Assembly: GCF_047663525.1 (NCBI RefSeq)
Contig: NC_092606.1
Coordinates: 193,501-257,500, forward strand
Direction: 5' to 3'
DNA from: Anas platyrhynchos
Taxonomy: Eukaryota > Chordata > Aves > Anseriformes > Anatidae
Length of the DNA stretch: 64,000 nucleotides
Part shown: positions 35,601-44,860 of the stretch, piece after piece
Position numbering within the stretch: position 1 is the first letter of the stretch
How the letters are laid out: each line of letters begins with the position of its first letter
Notes under the pieces: model-generated
Databases searched by the model: none
What the model was told of the DNA's origin: nothing
What the model saw: only the letters and a program-made list of their open reading frames with translations
Program-made: the position numbers and the translations under genes

Positions 35601-38600
35601 CTCAAAACCCCTCAAAGGTAGAGAAACTGCACAAACTAATGAAACTCTGAGCCAAAGCTTCAATATGCTATTCATTGTTAGAAGTCCGATAAACAATGAT
35701 AGTTTTGTTGGAGACTTGCTAACAGTCAATAACTCTGCATTTCAAAAGTATTTATACAGTCTTTTCCACATAGGCATTTGGATACGTTCTTTATGCACCA
35801 TTAAAGTGAACTTCTAAACTGTCATTTAGGTATACACTGAAGAAAAGCAATCCAAGAATAGCCTACTGTAAAACAAATGGACATAATAAGAATACGAAGA
35901 TGATATAATTAGAAAGAGGCATATAAACCTGCAGGCCCATCATCTCATGGGAACTGCTGAAAAAAATGTCTAACAAGGCTATGTGTATCTGATGACTACA
36001 TATGGGCTGTTATGCACGTCTGTCCAGCAGTATGTAACATACTACAAAATTGAACTCCAGATGGTAAGTTTACTGATAAAGTGTATTTAAAAATAAAATA
36101 TAAGCCAATCAAGAGACCTCTGGCAGCTGGAAATTTTCTAGGTTCTTGTCCATGCTTTTCCTTTAAGATGACAGACTTTTTTCCTCCTTTTGGAGATGTC
36201 AGCTGCTTTCTGCCTGGAGATGTCTCAGTGTTCACTGGAAATTTGTGCTGAGATGCTGTAAGACATTTCTTTGATTTTTTGGCTGCTTGTTTCTTTTCCA
36301 GCAATGAATCCAGATCCTGCATGAAATATTTATAATTTTAATTACTCTCTCAGTAAACCCTATGAGATAATGAAGAATGATAAGAAGCAAATTAAAGAGA
36401 ATCTAAATAATTGGAACTTTTTGGTGTGGCTTTGTTTTTGTTTGTTTGTTTTCTTGTTGGTGGGTTGTTGTTTTTTTTTTTGTAGTGCCTATACTTGATA
36501 GCTTGATCATGCAGAAGCATCTTTGTGTAACACGGAAAAGGTGTGCTTTTTTTTTTTTTATTTACAGAAAACTCCAGCAAATTATCTGTTTACAGCATAT
36601 TCAAAAAGAAACAGACACAAAGTCTACAGATAGTAAGAACATCCACATGACTAGGATAAGACAGACAAACACTTTTTCCAATGACAAGTCCAATCTTAAT
36701 TCTAGCTCCTTTCCTTTTCCAAGGTAATTTTCACTCGCTGTTAATGTGCTAATAAGCAGTTCAAAGCAAAAATAACAACACAGCTCTTACAGTTAGAACA
36801 ATATTTTAAGTTAAATAAAACATCTTGTGGCTATTGTATCAGCTATTTTCATTCAAATGACTTAAATACTGCTTTCATAATAGTTCAGGTTATGTAGGTT
36901 CTTACTTAAAAAATCCTGGTAGTTAGAAACTGCATCAGGAAATGTGAATCAGAACTTTTCTATTATACCAACATGTTTCAAAACATCAGATATTACCAAA
37001 ACTCATTTGAAGGGCACAGAGCTTCAACAACTCTTGTAGCTACAATTTTATCTTCTGCCTAGATAAGTCTGCAGCCATGACTGCACGAGGCAGAGCCTCT
37101 TCTAATCCTGATGACTAAAGCATGCATTGCAAAACAATCGACACGTAATGTACAGAAATACATCAAACGCAATTCTTTCAATCCTGAAAACAGCAAATGA
37201 ATCAGAAATTGCTGTTCTGTTAGCACTATCACTACCAGTTTTGATTCTACCAGGACAGCCAATAAAAGGTAGGAAAAGCATCAACATGAACTACCGCAGG
37301 TAGCTTCCGTGAATAGGATGCAACTTTATTTAGACCACCGCTATTTTATGAACATTAGCAATATGCTAATATATTAGGAAAATGGCCTTTAAAAAAATAA
37401 ATATATAGATATTCTGCAATTTCATGAAGACACGATACAGCTTACACAGTCTTTTATTTCACTATTTCTCTTCTTCCTTAGCAGAAACAAAATGCTTATT
37501 CCTACCTCAATTTGCAGCAAAATATCTATGATAATGTCAGAAACTGAAGAATCCACTTCTAGTTTGGCAGAACAAAGAGACAGCTGTCGAATGAGACTGC
37601 CCAGTTCCTTGTAGTGGGTAGGAATAAGTTGCTCTGTTTGATCAGTAAACTGATTGGCAAATGCCTGCAAGGCTCGTATAGCTCCTCTGTGTGCTGCTGC
37701 CAATCTGGATACTGCTTGAGACTGAAAAAATTAAAAATAAATGCTTTAATAACTATAATCTCTATGAATATGGACATAGAAACACTCAAGACTTTGGATA
37801 CTTCTTATGGAGATGAGGCCATTTTTGAAACAGAACAAAACAGGCGTTTATACAACCCACTAAAGGTGCTACACAGCAGTCCACATATCAAGAATCATGC
37901 TAGTGTCAGCTAAAATAGCATGGCTGTAACACTTCATGTTGTTTCTACTATTCCATGCCTAGAGAGTCATAGGCTTGGACCCAATGTAAAACAGCATGGT
38001 TGTAGAACATTCTACCTCCCCAGAATTTGTGTTAGTGAAAAAAATCCAGGTGATGGAAAAGCATGAGAGAATAATTGGACAATACTCGCCAAACAGTAGG
38101 AATGATCGCAGCACTATCTTTCTGAAAGATAATGGATAGGCAAGAAAATCAGAAAAGATGGCTGATAAGAATGAGTAACATGAACAGGAAGTCAAAAATA
38201 ATAGTCAAGAGTAGAACACAGTGTTACTCAGAAAAGGAAACAGAATGAGGGAGGAATTAGAAACAACATTAAAGCACAAGACCAACAGCCTTCTCTACAG
38301 TTTACTGCAGGCAGGCAAGAACTGAGGAGAAGAGGGAAGCAGCAAAGACAGCATGAAACCAAGTGAGCTATATATTTTGAAGAATAGGATGAAAGGTGCC
38401 AAGCACAAGGAAAACCTTCCTTCTAGAGAGAATTCAGATGTACCTTAGACAAGGTGACATTTAGCAAACTGAATTAACTAAGAAGTTTTCTGTCCGTGAG
38501 TGACTGACAGCCTAAAGGATAATTCCATCTTACCTTTTTAGTGTGTTTGATTTCATGAGGACTCAGTTTCTCTAAATCATCCTGAATTTCTTTTACCTGT

Positions 38601-41600
38601 TTATCAAGAAAGGAGGGGGAGTGGGGAATGTCAGTTAGAATTAGTTCTATGTCTATAAATGAACAATAAATCTTCACTGTAACATCCGAGTTAAAGTCCG
38701 TATTTTCCAAAACCTCTTATCTCTAACCCGTCACAAGAAATTAGTCACCATTTCAGATCCAAACTAAAATGCCATGGAAATTCAGACATATCCTGATCAA
38801 GTTCTCTTGTTTCAGTTCATTTCTGTCAAACTCGTCATAATAAACATACCAGTTTGAAATGCTGGTTGTACCTGTTGTTGGAGTACATACAGCATCCGAG
38901 CTGACCGTGAAGCTTGTTTCTGTCTTCGAGTGCAAACCTGTTGCTCTTCATCACGATCTAAAATTTCTTCAACTCTCTCTAAAAAGCATGAAACGTAAAG
39001 TTGTATATCTTAATTTAACCTGTGAAAACCCTGTTTAAGCCAAACGAATGAGCATAGCTTAGCAATAAGCCTCTTCCATGAAGGGCTCCCCCGAGCAGTA
39101 ATGCAAGCTAGTCACTAACAGTACATCATGTATCTACTTAGCATTTGACTAAATATTCTCATACAATATAGCTTCTGATATAGTTTAGAAAATAACTTAC
39201 GACTCCTTAATTTTATGACAAACTTGCACATACAACACTCAGAGTTAGGAACGCTTAAACCACCAGACAGTTATTATAAAGGGACCAATACAATGTGTAG
39301 TGGAGTCTGGGTGGAATGGAGTTAGTTTTCTTCTTAGGAACATGTATGGTGCCATTTTGGATTGACTAAAACAGTGCTGATAACACAACAGTGTTTTGGC
39401 TGTTGCTGAGGAACACTAGCACCATGCCAAAGCTTTCTCTTTTTTCCAATTCTGACCACAAGTTAGTAAGCTGAGTGCAAGAAGTTTGGAGGGGACACAA
39501 CTGGAACAGCTGAACCAAACTGACCAAAGGGGATATGCTGTGCCATATAATGTCATGCTCAGCAATTAAAAAAAAAAAAAAAACCGCTTTGGTGGAAACA
39601 TTTTTTTTTCCTTTTCTTCTTCATTTTTCCTTTTTCATTCACTTACTAAATTACCTTTACCTCAATGCATGAATTTTCTTACTTTTCCTCCTCCAGTTCT
39701 CTCCCCTGTCCTGCTGGAGGAGGAAATGTGCATAAACAACTGTGTGGTGTTTTGCTGCTAACTGGGCTAACTGGGGTTACCTCACAACACAGTGTCAGAA
39801 AGGACACTAATGACGATACTGCACAGTTATAAATCAGGTGAGTCAGACTTGTGAAATGGCATGTTATCAACTGTTGGCCCATTTCTTGTCACTGCTCAAG
39901 ACATAGTTAATTATGATACTGTTTTTTGCAGTCTGAAGATCTAGCCAATAGATCTACACCAAAATCTTTCACACAACTTATTAAATAGCCTATACTGTCT
40001 TTGTAGGTTGGACTGGAACTCACTACAAACACTCAAATACATTAAACCTTATTATTGCCTAAGCTGGCTAGCCATTCTAGCTTTTTTCTATTTAAGGTAC
40101 ATGTATATCTCAAAAATTCCAAACTAAATACAGATTCTAATCCAAGCCAATAAACAAACAAATGAAAAAAAAAAAAGAGAGAGAAAGAAGAACAAATTAA
40201 CCAACCAACTATTATATATTTATATAAAATATTTACTGTTCAGTCTTACACCTTTTTTAATCAGTTCTTCTATTTTCTGGATACAACTTCTCAATTCCTT
40301 TTGTAGCCGTTGGATTTCCTGCCTACTTTTATCTTCTTTTTTGTTAACATTTGGCTTGGTGTCTGGTCTCATGTTATGGGTGGGTGAAGAGCCCAGAACA
40401 GCTGGTGTTAGTCTTCCCTCACTCGGTGTGTAGAGATAAACTTTTGCACCAGAACTGGTAGTCTCCACGCGGGAAGGCTGACCAAGTTTCCCTTGATATT
40501 TCAACTCAGTTTGAGACTTCAGCACATTTTTCTTTTCTGGACTTTCAAATACTTTATTCTTCTGCTGCTGTGACTTCTGAGTCAACAATGATTCACTGAC
40601 AGCATCTCCTAATACTTTCTGTTTCATTTGCTCTTCAAGATGTTTTCGTTTCATGTCCCTTTTGGCTAGCTGAATGGCCTGTTTTAGTCTCTCTTCAGAT
40701 ATTATTGAAAACTTGCCAGAGCTTTTGATGCTGGAGTTGTCAATTCCAGATAGATTTCTCTGATCAGTGGATGGCTTCAGTTTTTCTATTATAATTGGAC
40801 AGGGGTTAGAGAATCTGAGAGCCAAGTTCTCTGGAACTGCAGGAACATTTCTGTTAAACTGGAGCTGTTGCAAAGCGTAAACAGAAACTGATGTTAAGGA
40901 GAACACTCTACATGGGTGATGCATCTCTAGAGTACAACAGTAAGGAAAACAAATCTTCATTCATATTAGAATGCATTCTGTCATGATGGTACTTCAACAC
41001 ATGAAAGGAGCCCCTCCACTCAGATAAATGCCAGTGTTCAAAATTATTTTGAATTAAGCACATAGATCTTGTAAATAACATTATGTACTTATCTGCACCC
41101 TAGTATGGGTACCCACAAGGAAAAGTCTGCTCCAAAATGACTGGGTAACAGACAATGTCATTATAAAGATTTTAAAGAGTTCTGACAATGAAATTAATGT
41201 TACAGCAATTAAAATTAATAATAGAAATTGCTCTTATTATATCATAGTGATTTAAGTCAGCCATTATTAAACTTACAAATTATGAAGGAGGTGTTCAGAG
41301 AAGAAGAAATGGAAAATTAAACTACAGTAACAGAATAAAGTTTCTAGGTTCTGTTATCATGTGGTAAAGTAAAGGCTAAGGCAGGTAAATAATATTTAAA
41401 GGCATAATTTCTGTTCTATACAGAAGAAAAGTATCATGATCATGTATGACAGCGCCACGAAAGCAAGTATGAAGATCTGAGTCACTCCTGTCTCAGGAAG
41501 TGTGTCACGATTATCTTTTTTGTAATGATCACAAATTAAAAGCAGTTCAGCATTGCTGCAGAAGTCAAACAATACCTGGGTTTGTAAAGTCTTTCCTTCA

Positions 41601-41665
41601 TTCCTGTATAGCTGGGCAGTGGATGCAAATGGAGCACCAGACAAAGATGGCTTGCTTGGTCCCAT
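23524..41665 (-). CDS. KIAA0753: KIAA0753 (OFIP / Moonraker), 16 coding exons
   Basis: The product is a centriole and centriolar-satellite scaffold that recruits OFD1 and FOR20 and supports centriole duplication and ciliogenesis; the human gene is mutated in ciliopathies. Sixteen coding exons with GT-AG borders and matching phases join in frame into 894 residues (human about 967). Exons: 41576-41665, 40252-40864, 38872-38978, 38534-38596, 37506-37721, 36118-36316, 34408-34637, 33123-33292, 31639-31746, 30667-30756, 30363-30450, 28887-29057, 27784-27859, 26032-26152, 25632-25856, 23524-23641. Hallmarks are LQFNRNVP (about residue 31), SSGAKVYLY, the coiled-coil-like [16 protein letters not shown] and [19 protein letters not shown] segments, [25 protein letters not shown], and the C-terminal [14 protein letters not shown] and [16 protein letters not shown]. 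The start is the ATG before GPSKPS, equivalent to human MGPGQP. Small extra exons may have been missed. Confidence 0.93.
25356..25391. repeat. Two overlapping mutually exclusive hairpins
   Basis: GTTACCATAC (25356-25365) pairs with GTATGGTAAC (25371-25380), 10 bp with a 5-base loop. CTTTGTATGGT (25367-25377) pairs with ACCATACAAAG (25381-25391), 11 bp with a 3-base loop. They share the middle arm. The site is in KIAA0753 intron 15. Confidence 0.85.
25632..25856 (-). CDS. KIAA0753: KIAA0753 coding exon 15
   Basis: The acceptor is TTTCCAG|CGATAT and the donor GAGAG|GTATGT. It encodes residues about 781-855 and ends in the highly conserved [14 protein letters not shown] block. Phase is 2 in, 2 out. 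Confidence 0.93.
26032..26152 (-). CDS. KIAA0753: KIAA0753 coding exon 14
   Basis: The acceptor is CTTCTAG|ATCAAC and the donor ACAA|GTAAGT. It encodes residues about 741-780 with [11 protein letters not shown], matching the human LSPHPIRITK segment. Phase is 1 in, 2 out. Confidence 0.92.
26792..26819. repeat. T13-A15 perfect palindromic homopolymer pair
   Basis: Thirteen T are directly followed by fifteen A in KIAA0753 intron 13. It is self-complementary and could fold or cruciform. Confidence 0.9.
27784..27859 (-). CDS. KIAA0753: KIAA0753 coding exon 13
   Basis: The acceptor is AAAACAG|AGATAC and the donor ATGG|GTAAGT. It encodes [20 protein letters not shown] followed by WAQEM (residues about 716-740), aligned with human [20 protein letters not shown]. 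Phase is 0 in, 1 out. Confidence 0.92.
28887..29057 (-). CDS. KIAA0753: KIAA0753 coding exon 12
   Basis: The acceptor is TTTTTAG|CAGGTT, with a second AG three bases on (NAGNAG; alternative start 29054). The donor is TTGAA|GTAAGT. It encodes residues about 659-715, rich in E, Q and L, with [12 protein letters not shown] and [12 protein letters not shown], matching human LDDFLEDCASEL and LEIMMRRMEEME. Phase is 0 in, 0 out. Confidence 0.92.
29069..29126. repeat. (AAAAT)n and (GAGA)n simple repeats
   Basis: A TAAAA-type repeat (about 29069-29090) and a GAGAAA/GAGA repeat (29101-29126) lie just inside KIAA0753 intron 11, next to the acceptor of exon 12. Confidence 0.85.
30363..30450 (-). CDS. 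KIAA0753: KIAA0753 coding exon 11
   Basis: The acceptor is GTGTGTAG|GTCACA, preceded by a (GT)n tract, and the donor GTGCAG|GTAGTA. It encodes residues about 629-658, including [20 protein letters not shown], like human LADKVEEAVLDRLKPL. Phase is 2 in, 0 out. Confidence 0.9.
30667..30756 (-). CDS. KIAA0753: KIAA0753 coding exon 10
   Basis: The acceptor is TTTTGAAG|ATTTGA and the donor CTAAG|GTAATG. It encodes residues about 599-628, including [20 protein letters not shown], similar in pattern to human [20 protein letters not shown]. The nearby AG at TTGAAG|TTCC would give an early stop, so the upstream AG is chosen. Phase is 2 in, 2 out. Confidence 0.82.
31381..31400. repeat. Poly-A tract (20)
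   Basis: Twenty uninterrupted A lie in KIAA0753 intron 9. No element body was recognised next to it. Confidence 0.9.
31639..31746 (-). CDS. KIAA0753: KIAA0753 coding exon 9
   Basis: The acceptor is CTTACAG|GATATC and the donor CTCAG|GTTGGC. It encodes residues about 563-598, basic and poorly conserved, ending in [12 protein letters not shown], which corresponds to human EHEAARL. Phase is 2 in, 2 out. It is placed by phase continuity and weak similarity. Confidence 0.8.
33123..33292 (-). CDS. KIAA0753: KIAA0753 coding exon 8
   Basis: The acceptor is TCTTAAG|GGAATG and the donor AAACG|GTATGT. It encodes residues about 507-562, containing [15 protein letters not shown], nearly identical to human [15 protein letters not shown]. 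Phase is 0 in, 2 out. Confidence 0.94.
34408..34637 (-). CDS. KIAA0753: KIAA0753 coding exon 7
   Basis: The acceptor is GATACAG|ATAAAC and the donor TCACAG|GTATGG. It encodes residues about 430-506: [14 protein letters not shown], then a basic, low-conservation linker. Human ADKYQPD aligns at the start. Phase is 1 in, 0 out. Confidence 0.85.
35008..35026. repeat. (AAAC)n microsatellite
   Basis: About four AAAC units in KIAA0753 intron 6, followed by CATACAT. Confidence 0.75.
35192..35292 (-). mobile_element. Short CR1 LINE 3'-end fragment, minus orientation
   Basis: GATCACAGAATCATCTAGGT, then TTGGAAGAGATCTCCAAGAT and CACTTAGTCCAACC, is the antisense of the CR1 3' terminus. Only about 100 bases remain, in KIAA0753 intron 6. 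Confidence 0.88.
36118..36316 (-). CDS. KIAA0753: KIAA0753 coding exon 6
   Basis: The acceptor is CATGCAG|GATCTG. The donor is CCAGAG|GTCTCT, a weak site that is the only nearby one keeping the frame into exon 7. It encodes residues about 364-429: [19 protein letters not shown] (human ALESLLEKKLSPKKVKKCF) and a TSPKGGKK segment. Phase is 0 in, 1 out. Confidence 0.87.
36431..36482. repeat. T-rich (TTTG)n tract
   Basis: TTTG units end in a T run in KIAA0753 intron 5. It is simple sequence. Confidence 0.75.
37506..37721 (-). CDS. KIAA0753: KIAA0753 coding exon 5
   Basis: The acceptor is TTTTCAG|TCTCAA and the donor ATTGAG|GTAGGA. Exactly 72 codons (residues 292-363) include [17 protein letters not shown] and [17 protein letters not shown], among the best conserved parts of the protein. 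Phase is 0 in, 0 out. Confidence 0.96.
38534..38596 (-). CDS. KIAA0753: KIAA0753 coding exon 4
   Basis: The acceptor is AAACAG|GTAAAA and the donor AAAAAG|GTAAGA. It encodes 21 codons, [20 protein letters not shown] and a final K, nearly identical to human. Phase is 0 in, 0 out. Confidence 0.96.
38872..38978 (-). CDS. KIAA0753: KIAA0753 coding exon 3
   Basis: The acceptor is CTTTTTAG|AGAGAG and the donor CAACAG|GTACAA. It encodes residues about 235-270, including [19 protein letters not shown]. The AG repeat at the acceptor is resolved by phase: 1 in, 0 out. Confidence 0.95.
39569..39583. repeat. Poly-A tract
   Basis: An A run of about 15 lies in KIAA0753 intron 2, close to a T-rich stretch near 39600. 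Confidence 0.75.
40252..40864 (-). CDS. KIAA0753: KIAA0753 coding exon 2 (largest)
   Basis: The acceptor is TTTGCAACAG|CTCCAG and the donor AAAAAAG|GTGTAAG. This 613-base exon encodes residues about 31-234. It begins [18 protein letters not shown] and carries [34 protein letters not shown] and the coiled-coil-like [19 protein letters not shown]. Phase is 0 in, 1 out. Confidence 0.96.
41576..41665 (-). CDS. KIAA0753: KIAA0753 coding exon 1 with start codon
   Basis: ATG at 41665 opens [13 protein letters not shown] and runs to GKTLQTQ before the donor CCCAG|GTATTG (30 codons, phase 0). Human MGPGQPAS and LQTQ match the two ends. The exon also holds 5' UTR. A likely acceptor is TTTTCAG|CATCAAG, which would start the exon near 41680. 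Confidence 0.92.
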
Positions 41666-41711
41666 CACATTGACTTGATGCTGAAAACTGAGTTATTTAT
41701 TTTCTGCTTAC

Positions 41712-41739
41712 AATTACAGTTATGAGGATAACTGTAATT
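41712..41739. repeat. Perfect 12-bp inverted repeat, 4-base loop
   Basis: AATTACAGTTAT, loop GAGG, then ATAACTGTAATT. It lies 47 bases upstream of the KIAA0753 start codon on the minus strand, over possible splice acceptor sequence. Confidence 0.85.
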
Positions 41740-42010
41740 ATAAACAAATTATATGTTACTTCTGCTTCTCGAAGGGAATCCCGGGTACGATGTGAGCAAC
41801 AGAGAACCAATCTGAGGAGACACAGAGAAACAATAAATATATTATGTGCATTTATACAGGTGGTACACAGAATAGGAAGAATATTCCTACTGTTTAATGT
41901 GAAACTTACAGTTTATATCCTTCTTTACACACACCCAGGGAGAGCTGAGGAGCACCTTCGCAGGCCCATACTATGATTCATAAGAACACTACAGAACTTG
42001 TATAGCTATT

Positions 42011-42017
42011 ACTTACC
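42011..42017 (-). promoter_or_regulatory. KIAA0753: Candidate donor of KIAA0753 5' non-coding exon
   Basis: TTTAGG|GTAAGT on the minus strand is a strong donor between the CpG island and coding exon 1, with the last exon base at 42017. A second candidate inside the island is CGTGAG|GTGAGG, with the last exon base at 42164. Only transcripts can decide. Confidence 0.4.
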
Positions 42018-42074
42018 CTAAAAGGAAATATTGTACTGCAAAGGTATGAAAACCGACCAGCAAGATAGAATACG

Positions 42075-42750
42075 GCATTGGTCATGAACGGCGGAACACG
42101 GCGAGCTGCCCCAGCCCACCAGACACGGCCCGCAGCGGCCCGCTCCCTCCGGCGCGCCCTCACCTCACGGCACAGCCGCGGGGCGGGCGGGCGAGACCAG
42201 CGCCGGCGGGAAGCCCCCGACGCCCTGTCCGCCTCGGCTGAGCCCAGGCCCCGGCCTACCGGGGTCGCGGTTCAAACCCGCTCCCGGCAACCGCCGCCGC
42301 AGAGGCCGTCGGGAGGCAGCGCGGTACCACGGCGTCCGGGGCGGGTCCCGCTCTCAGCCGCCTGCAGCTGCCGCCTCCTGCGGGCGCCATGGGCTGGGAG
42401 GAGAAGCAGGTGCGCGGGTACAGCGAGTTCGTGCAGACAGCGCAGCGCTACCACGGCCGGCCCATCTTCGCTCTCTTCTGCGGCGACAAAGACGCCGAGG
42501 GCAAGAGCTGGTGCCCGGACTGCGTGACGGGTGAGGCCGGGCGGGCACCCCGCGGTCCCCCGGAGCCGTGGCGGCGCGGGCGTGGCGCAGGGCGGCGGCC
42601 TCCTCCCCTCGGCCCTCGCGGGGCCGGTGGTGGCCGGGACGCGGCTGCCCGCAGGCAGTCGCGGTCGCTGCGGATCGCGTGAAGCGGCCCCGGCTGCCCT
42701 TCCCGGGGTGCACGTGTGGAGCTGTAGGGGACGTTCGTACACCGCGAGTC
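42075..42750. promoter_or_regulatory. CpG island, head-to-head KIAA0753/TXNDC17 promoter
   Basis: About 0.7 kb is rich in G+C and CpG between AT-rich flanks. TXNDC17 exon 1 lies in it on the plus strand, and KIAA0753 must begin in or beside it on the minus strand. It is therefore read as one bidirectional promoter. No TATA box was seen. Long open frames on both strands in the island are explained by base composition. Confidence 0.8.
42389..42530 (+). CDS. TXNDC17: TXNDC17 exon 1
   Basis: From ATG to the donor GACGG|GTGAGG. It encodes residues 1-47 with [20 protein letters not shown], which includes the two redox cysteines C42 and C45. It is GC-rich because it lies in the CpG island. Phase out is 1. 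Confidence 0.97.
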
Positions 42751-44624
42751 CGCATCCTGCCTCCGCGAGGGAGCTGGGAGGGGTTCGGGTCCCCAGCTCT
42801 AGCTGCTGGTAACACCGCGCGACTGGGAGCTGGCCAAAGCTGCTGCTTCAGAAACAAGCTGTCTGTGCTTGTCTCGGTTTTGCCAGCCCTCCCACGGAGT
42901 AGTGTGTAACGTTACACACTCTTGAACAGAGGCTGGCACGAAGGATAGCTTTTTATCTGTCCTAGCAAACCATTTGATGTGAATCTTAGGATCAGTTAAT
43001 TCACCTCTGCTTCACATATCAAAAGCCAGAGATGACTTACCAGTGCCTAGCAGTAGAATGTGAAGGCAGCTTCTCAGAATGCATTACAGTGAACTTTATG
43101 GATCATATATGCCAGATTACATATGACAACCACTTACTGCTGTTCTGCTGGGCTCTTATCCAGAGAAGAGACTAATTAATTATCTAGCTTGTTAAAGTTG
43201 AAATTGGCGTTTTTGCAAAGGCCATTCCCTTTATTGTTGAACATCTAAGTTCTGCAAAGCTGGTGGATAGCCAGATGAAACAAAATACAGATGTTGGCCT
43301 GAAACAAAGTGTTCGTTAGCAACCTTGCTGGTTGTACTAGATCCATGTGATTCTATAGCACACTATTAACTACAAACATTTAAAAATTACTCTCTAGCTG
43401 AACCGGTTGTGAGGAGGGAACTTCATAACATGCCCGATGAGTCTGTGTTCATCTACTGCCTAGTAGGAGACAGAGCCTAGTAAGTAACTGTTTTAATGTC
43501 AACAACTGGTATTACCTTGCCATGTAAATCCACTACATGCTGTTTCTTGACTAGAGGTTAATTAACCTGTTGAAACTAATGACTGACTGTCCTTTTGTGA
43601 GTGTGGAGGTCTACACCATCCATAAAGGGTATAACTATCTGCATGCTTGTTCTAAAGAGGAAGCTGGGGAGGTGGGAGGTAAAGATCTTCAAATCATCCT
43701 TTTGAAGTAATTTTAACAGATTAATTTCAAACTGCATTTTTAACACATTTTTACAAATTGTGTTTAACTACCATCTTCCTGAACAGCTGGAAAGATCCTA
43801 ACAATGAATTCAGGAAGAATCTGAAACTAACAGGAGTGCCTACACTACTTAAATATGGAACAGTAAGTGATATATTGTATCGCATGGATCTACATGCATC
43901 CAACTAAAAAACTGACAGGGGCTTATGGCCCTAAATGAGTTTGCTGTCCATGTTTTCTGATACCCTCTCTCGTTTTAAAGGAACAGACAGTTAGGAACAT
44001 CTCTTCAGCTCCCATCCATGCCTCTTCCTAGCTCTAATAGTTACTTGAGAGAGAACCAACCTGCTTTTTGTAGAATATTCTCTGTAATACAGAAAATATA
44101 TACACTTAGCACATAGTGATTTAGGGGTAGGGTAAGTTCTTAGCAATGTGGTGTTAGCTTCCTGATGCATGGCTCCTCAAATTTTAAGAAATCTAAATGC
44201 TGAATTATGGGAGTGGAACAGGATCACATATACTGTATTTTTTGTTGAAATACACTACAGCTCCCACTCCCGTAAACTCTTGTGCTTTATAGTTGAGGGC
44301 ATTAAACAGGTCAGACCAAGTATTAACTTGTACACATTCTTTAACTTAACAATTACTTTCTCAGGAATGACTCTTCCCAGACCAGAAAACCCTCAGGCGT
44401 TTTTCAATTATCATTGCTCACTCTATCCTCCATCCCAACTCACACTTGCCATAACAAGAAACAATTGCTATAGTACAGCTAGTATTATGTACAAATAGCT
44501 CTAGTCTAGAACAGATTTTTAATTGCTCCTAAAACATCTTAACTTCCTTTTTTAGCCTCAGAAGCTGGTTGAAGAAGAATGTTTTAAAGCAGAGCTTGTG
44601 CGTATGTTGTTTACTGAAGACTAA
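42389..44624 (+). CDS. TXNDC17: TXNDC17 (TRP14), 4 exons, complete
   Basis: The product is the 14-kDa thioredoxin-related protein, a cytosolic oxidoreductase reduced by thioredoxin reductase 1. It acts on small disulfides such as cystine and on the dynein light chain, with a role in TNF signalling. Exons 42389-42530, 43398-43479, 43787-43862 and 44556-44624 join in frame to 122 residues (human 123). The thioredoxin-like fold is supported by the WCPDC active site at residues 41-45, the conserved [24 protein letters not shown] and the cis-proline [10 protein letters not shown], and the C-terminus [19 protein letters not shown]. Start: GCGCCATGG is a strong Kozak context at the expected N-terminal length. 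It is head to head with KIAA0753 and tail to tail with MED31. Only the N-terminal 30 residues diverge clearly. Confidence 0.97.
43398..43479 (+). CDS. TXNDC17: TXNDC17 exon 2
   Basis: The acceptor is TCTCTAG|CTGAAC and the donor CCTA|GTAAGT. It encodes [12 protein letters not shown] and [13 protein letters not shown]. Phase is 1 in, 2 out. Confidence 0.96.
43787..43862 (+). CDS. TXNDC17: TXNDC17 exon 3
   Basis: The acceptor is GAACAG|CTGGAA and the donor GAACA|GTAAGT. It encodes [20 protein letters not shown] then LKYGT, including the structural proline after the VAL/GVP turn. Phase is 2 in, 0 out. Confidence 0.96.
44556..44624 (+). CDS. TXNDC17: TXNDC17 exon 4 (last)
   Basis: The acceptor is TTTTTAG|CCTCAG. 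It encodes [22 protein letters not shown] and TAA. It matches human [20 protein letters not shown] in length. Confidence 0.96.
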   Translation, partial: PQKLVEEECFKAELVRMLFTED

Positions 44625-44860
44625 ATCCCCCACTAGCCAATCATTTACGAAGATGTTCATCTCATTATTTTCATTGTCCTTTCAAGGAATCCTTACCTGT
44701 TGTCCCCTCCTGTCACCCCCCCCCCCGCTGCAATGATCATCATTAATTAATTCCAATTAGTTGAGGTAAATGTCAGTACATTCAAAGTTCAAATCTTCCA
44801 ATAAAATCTTGCAACAAAAAAAAATGTATCTTGTTGAAATAAACTTGAATTTATAAGCAG
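44625..44860 (+). other. TXNDC17: TXNDC17 3' UTR
   Basis: About 200 bases lie between the stop and two poly(A) hexamers. It contains an 11-C run at 44716-44726, a possible poly(C)-binding-protein site. Confidence 0.6.
44800..44805 (+). terminator. TXNDC17: Candidate poly(A) signal of TXNDC17
   Basis: AATAAA lies 176 bases after the stop codon. A second AATAAA at 44838-44843 is an alternative. Confidence 0.65.

Noticed and set aside
42078-42909. Open frames of 90-170 codons on both strands around the TXNDC17 first exon
   Set aside because: These are CpG-island composition artefacts. Only the frame from 42389 to the GTGAGG donor matches a known protein.
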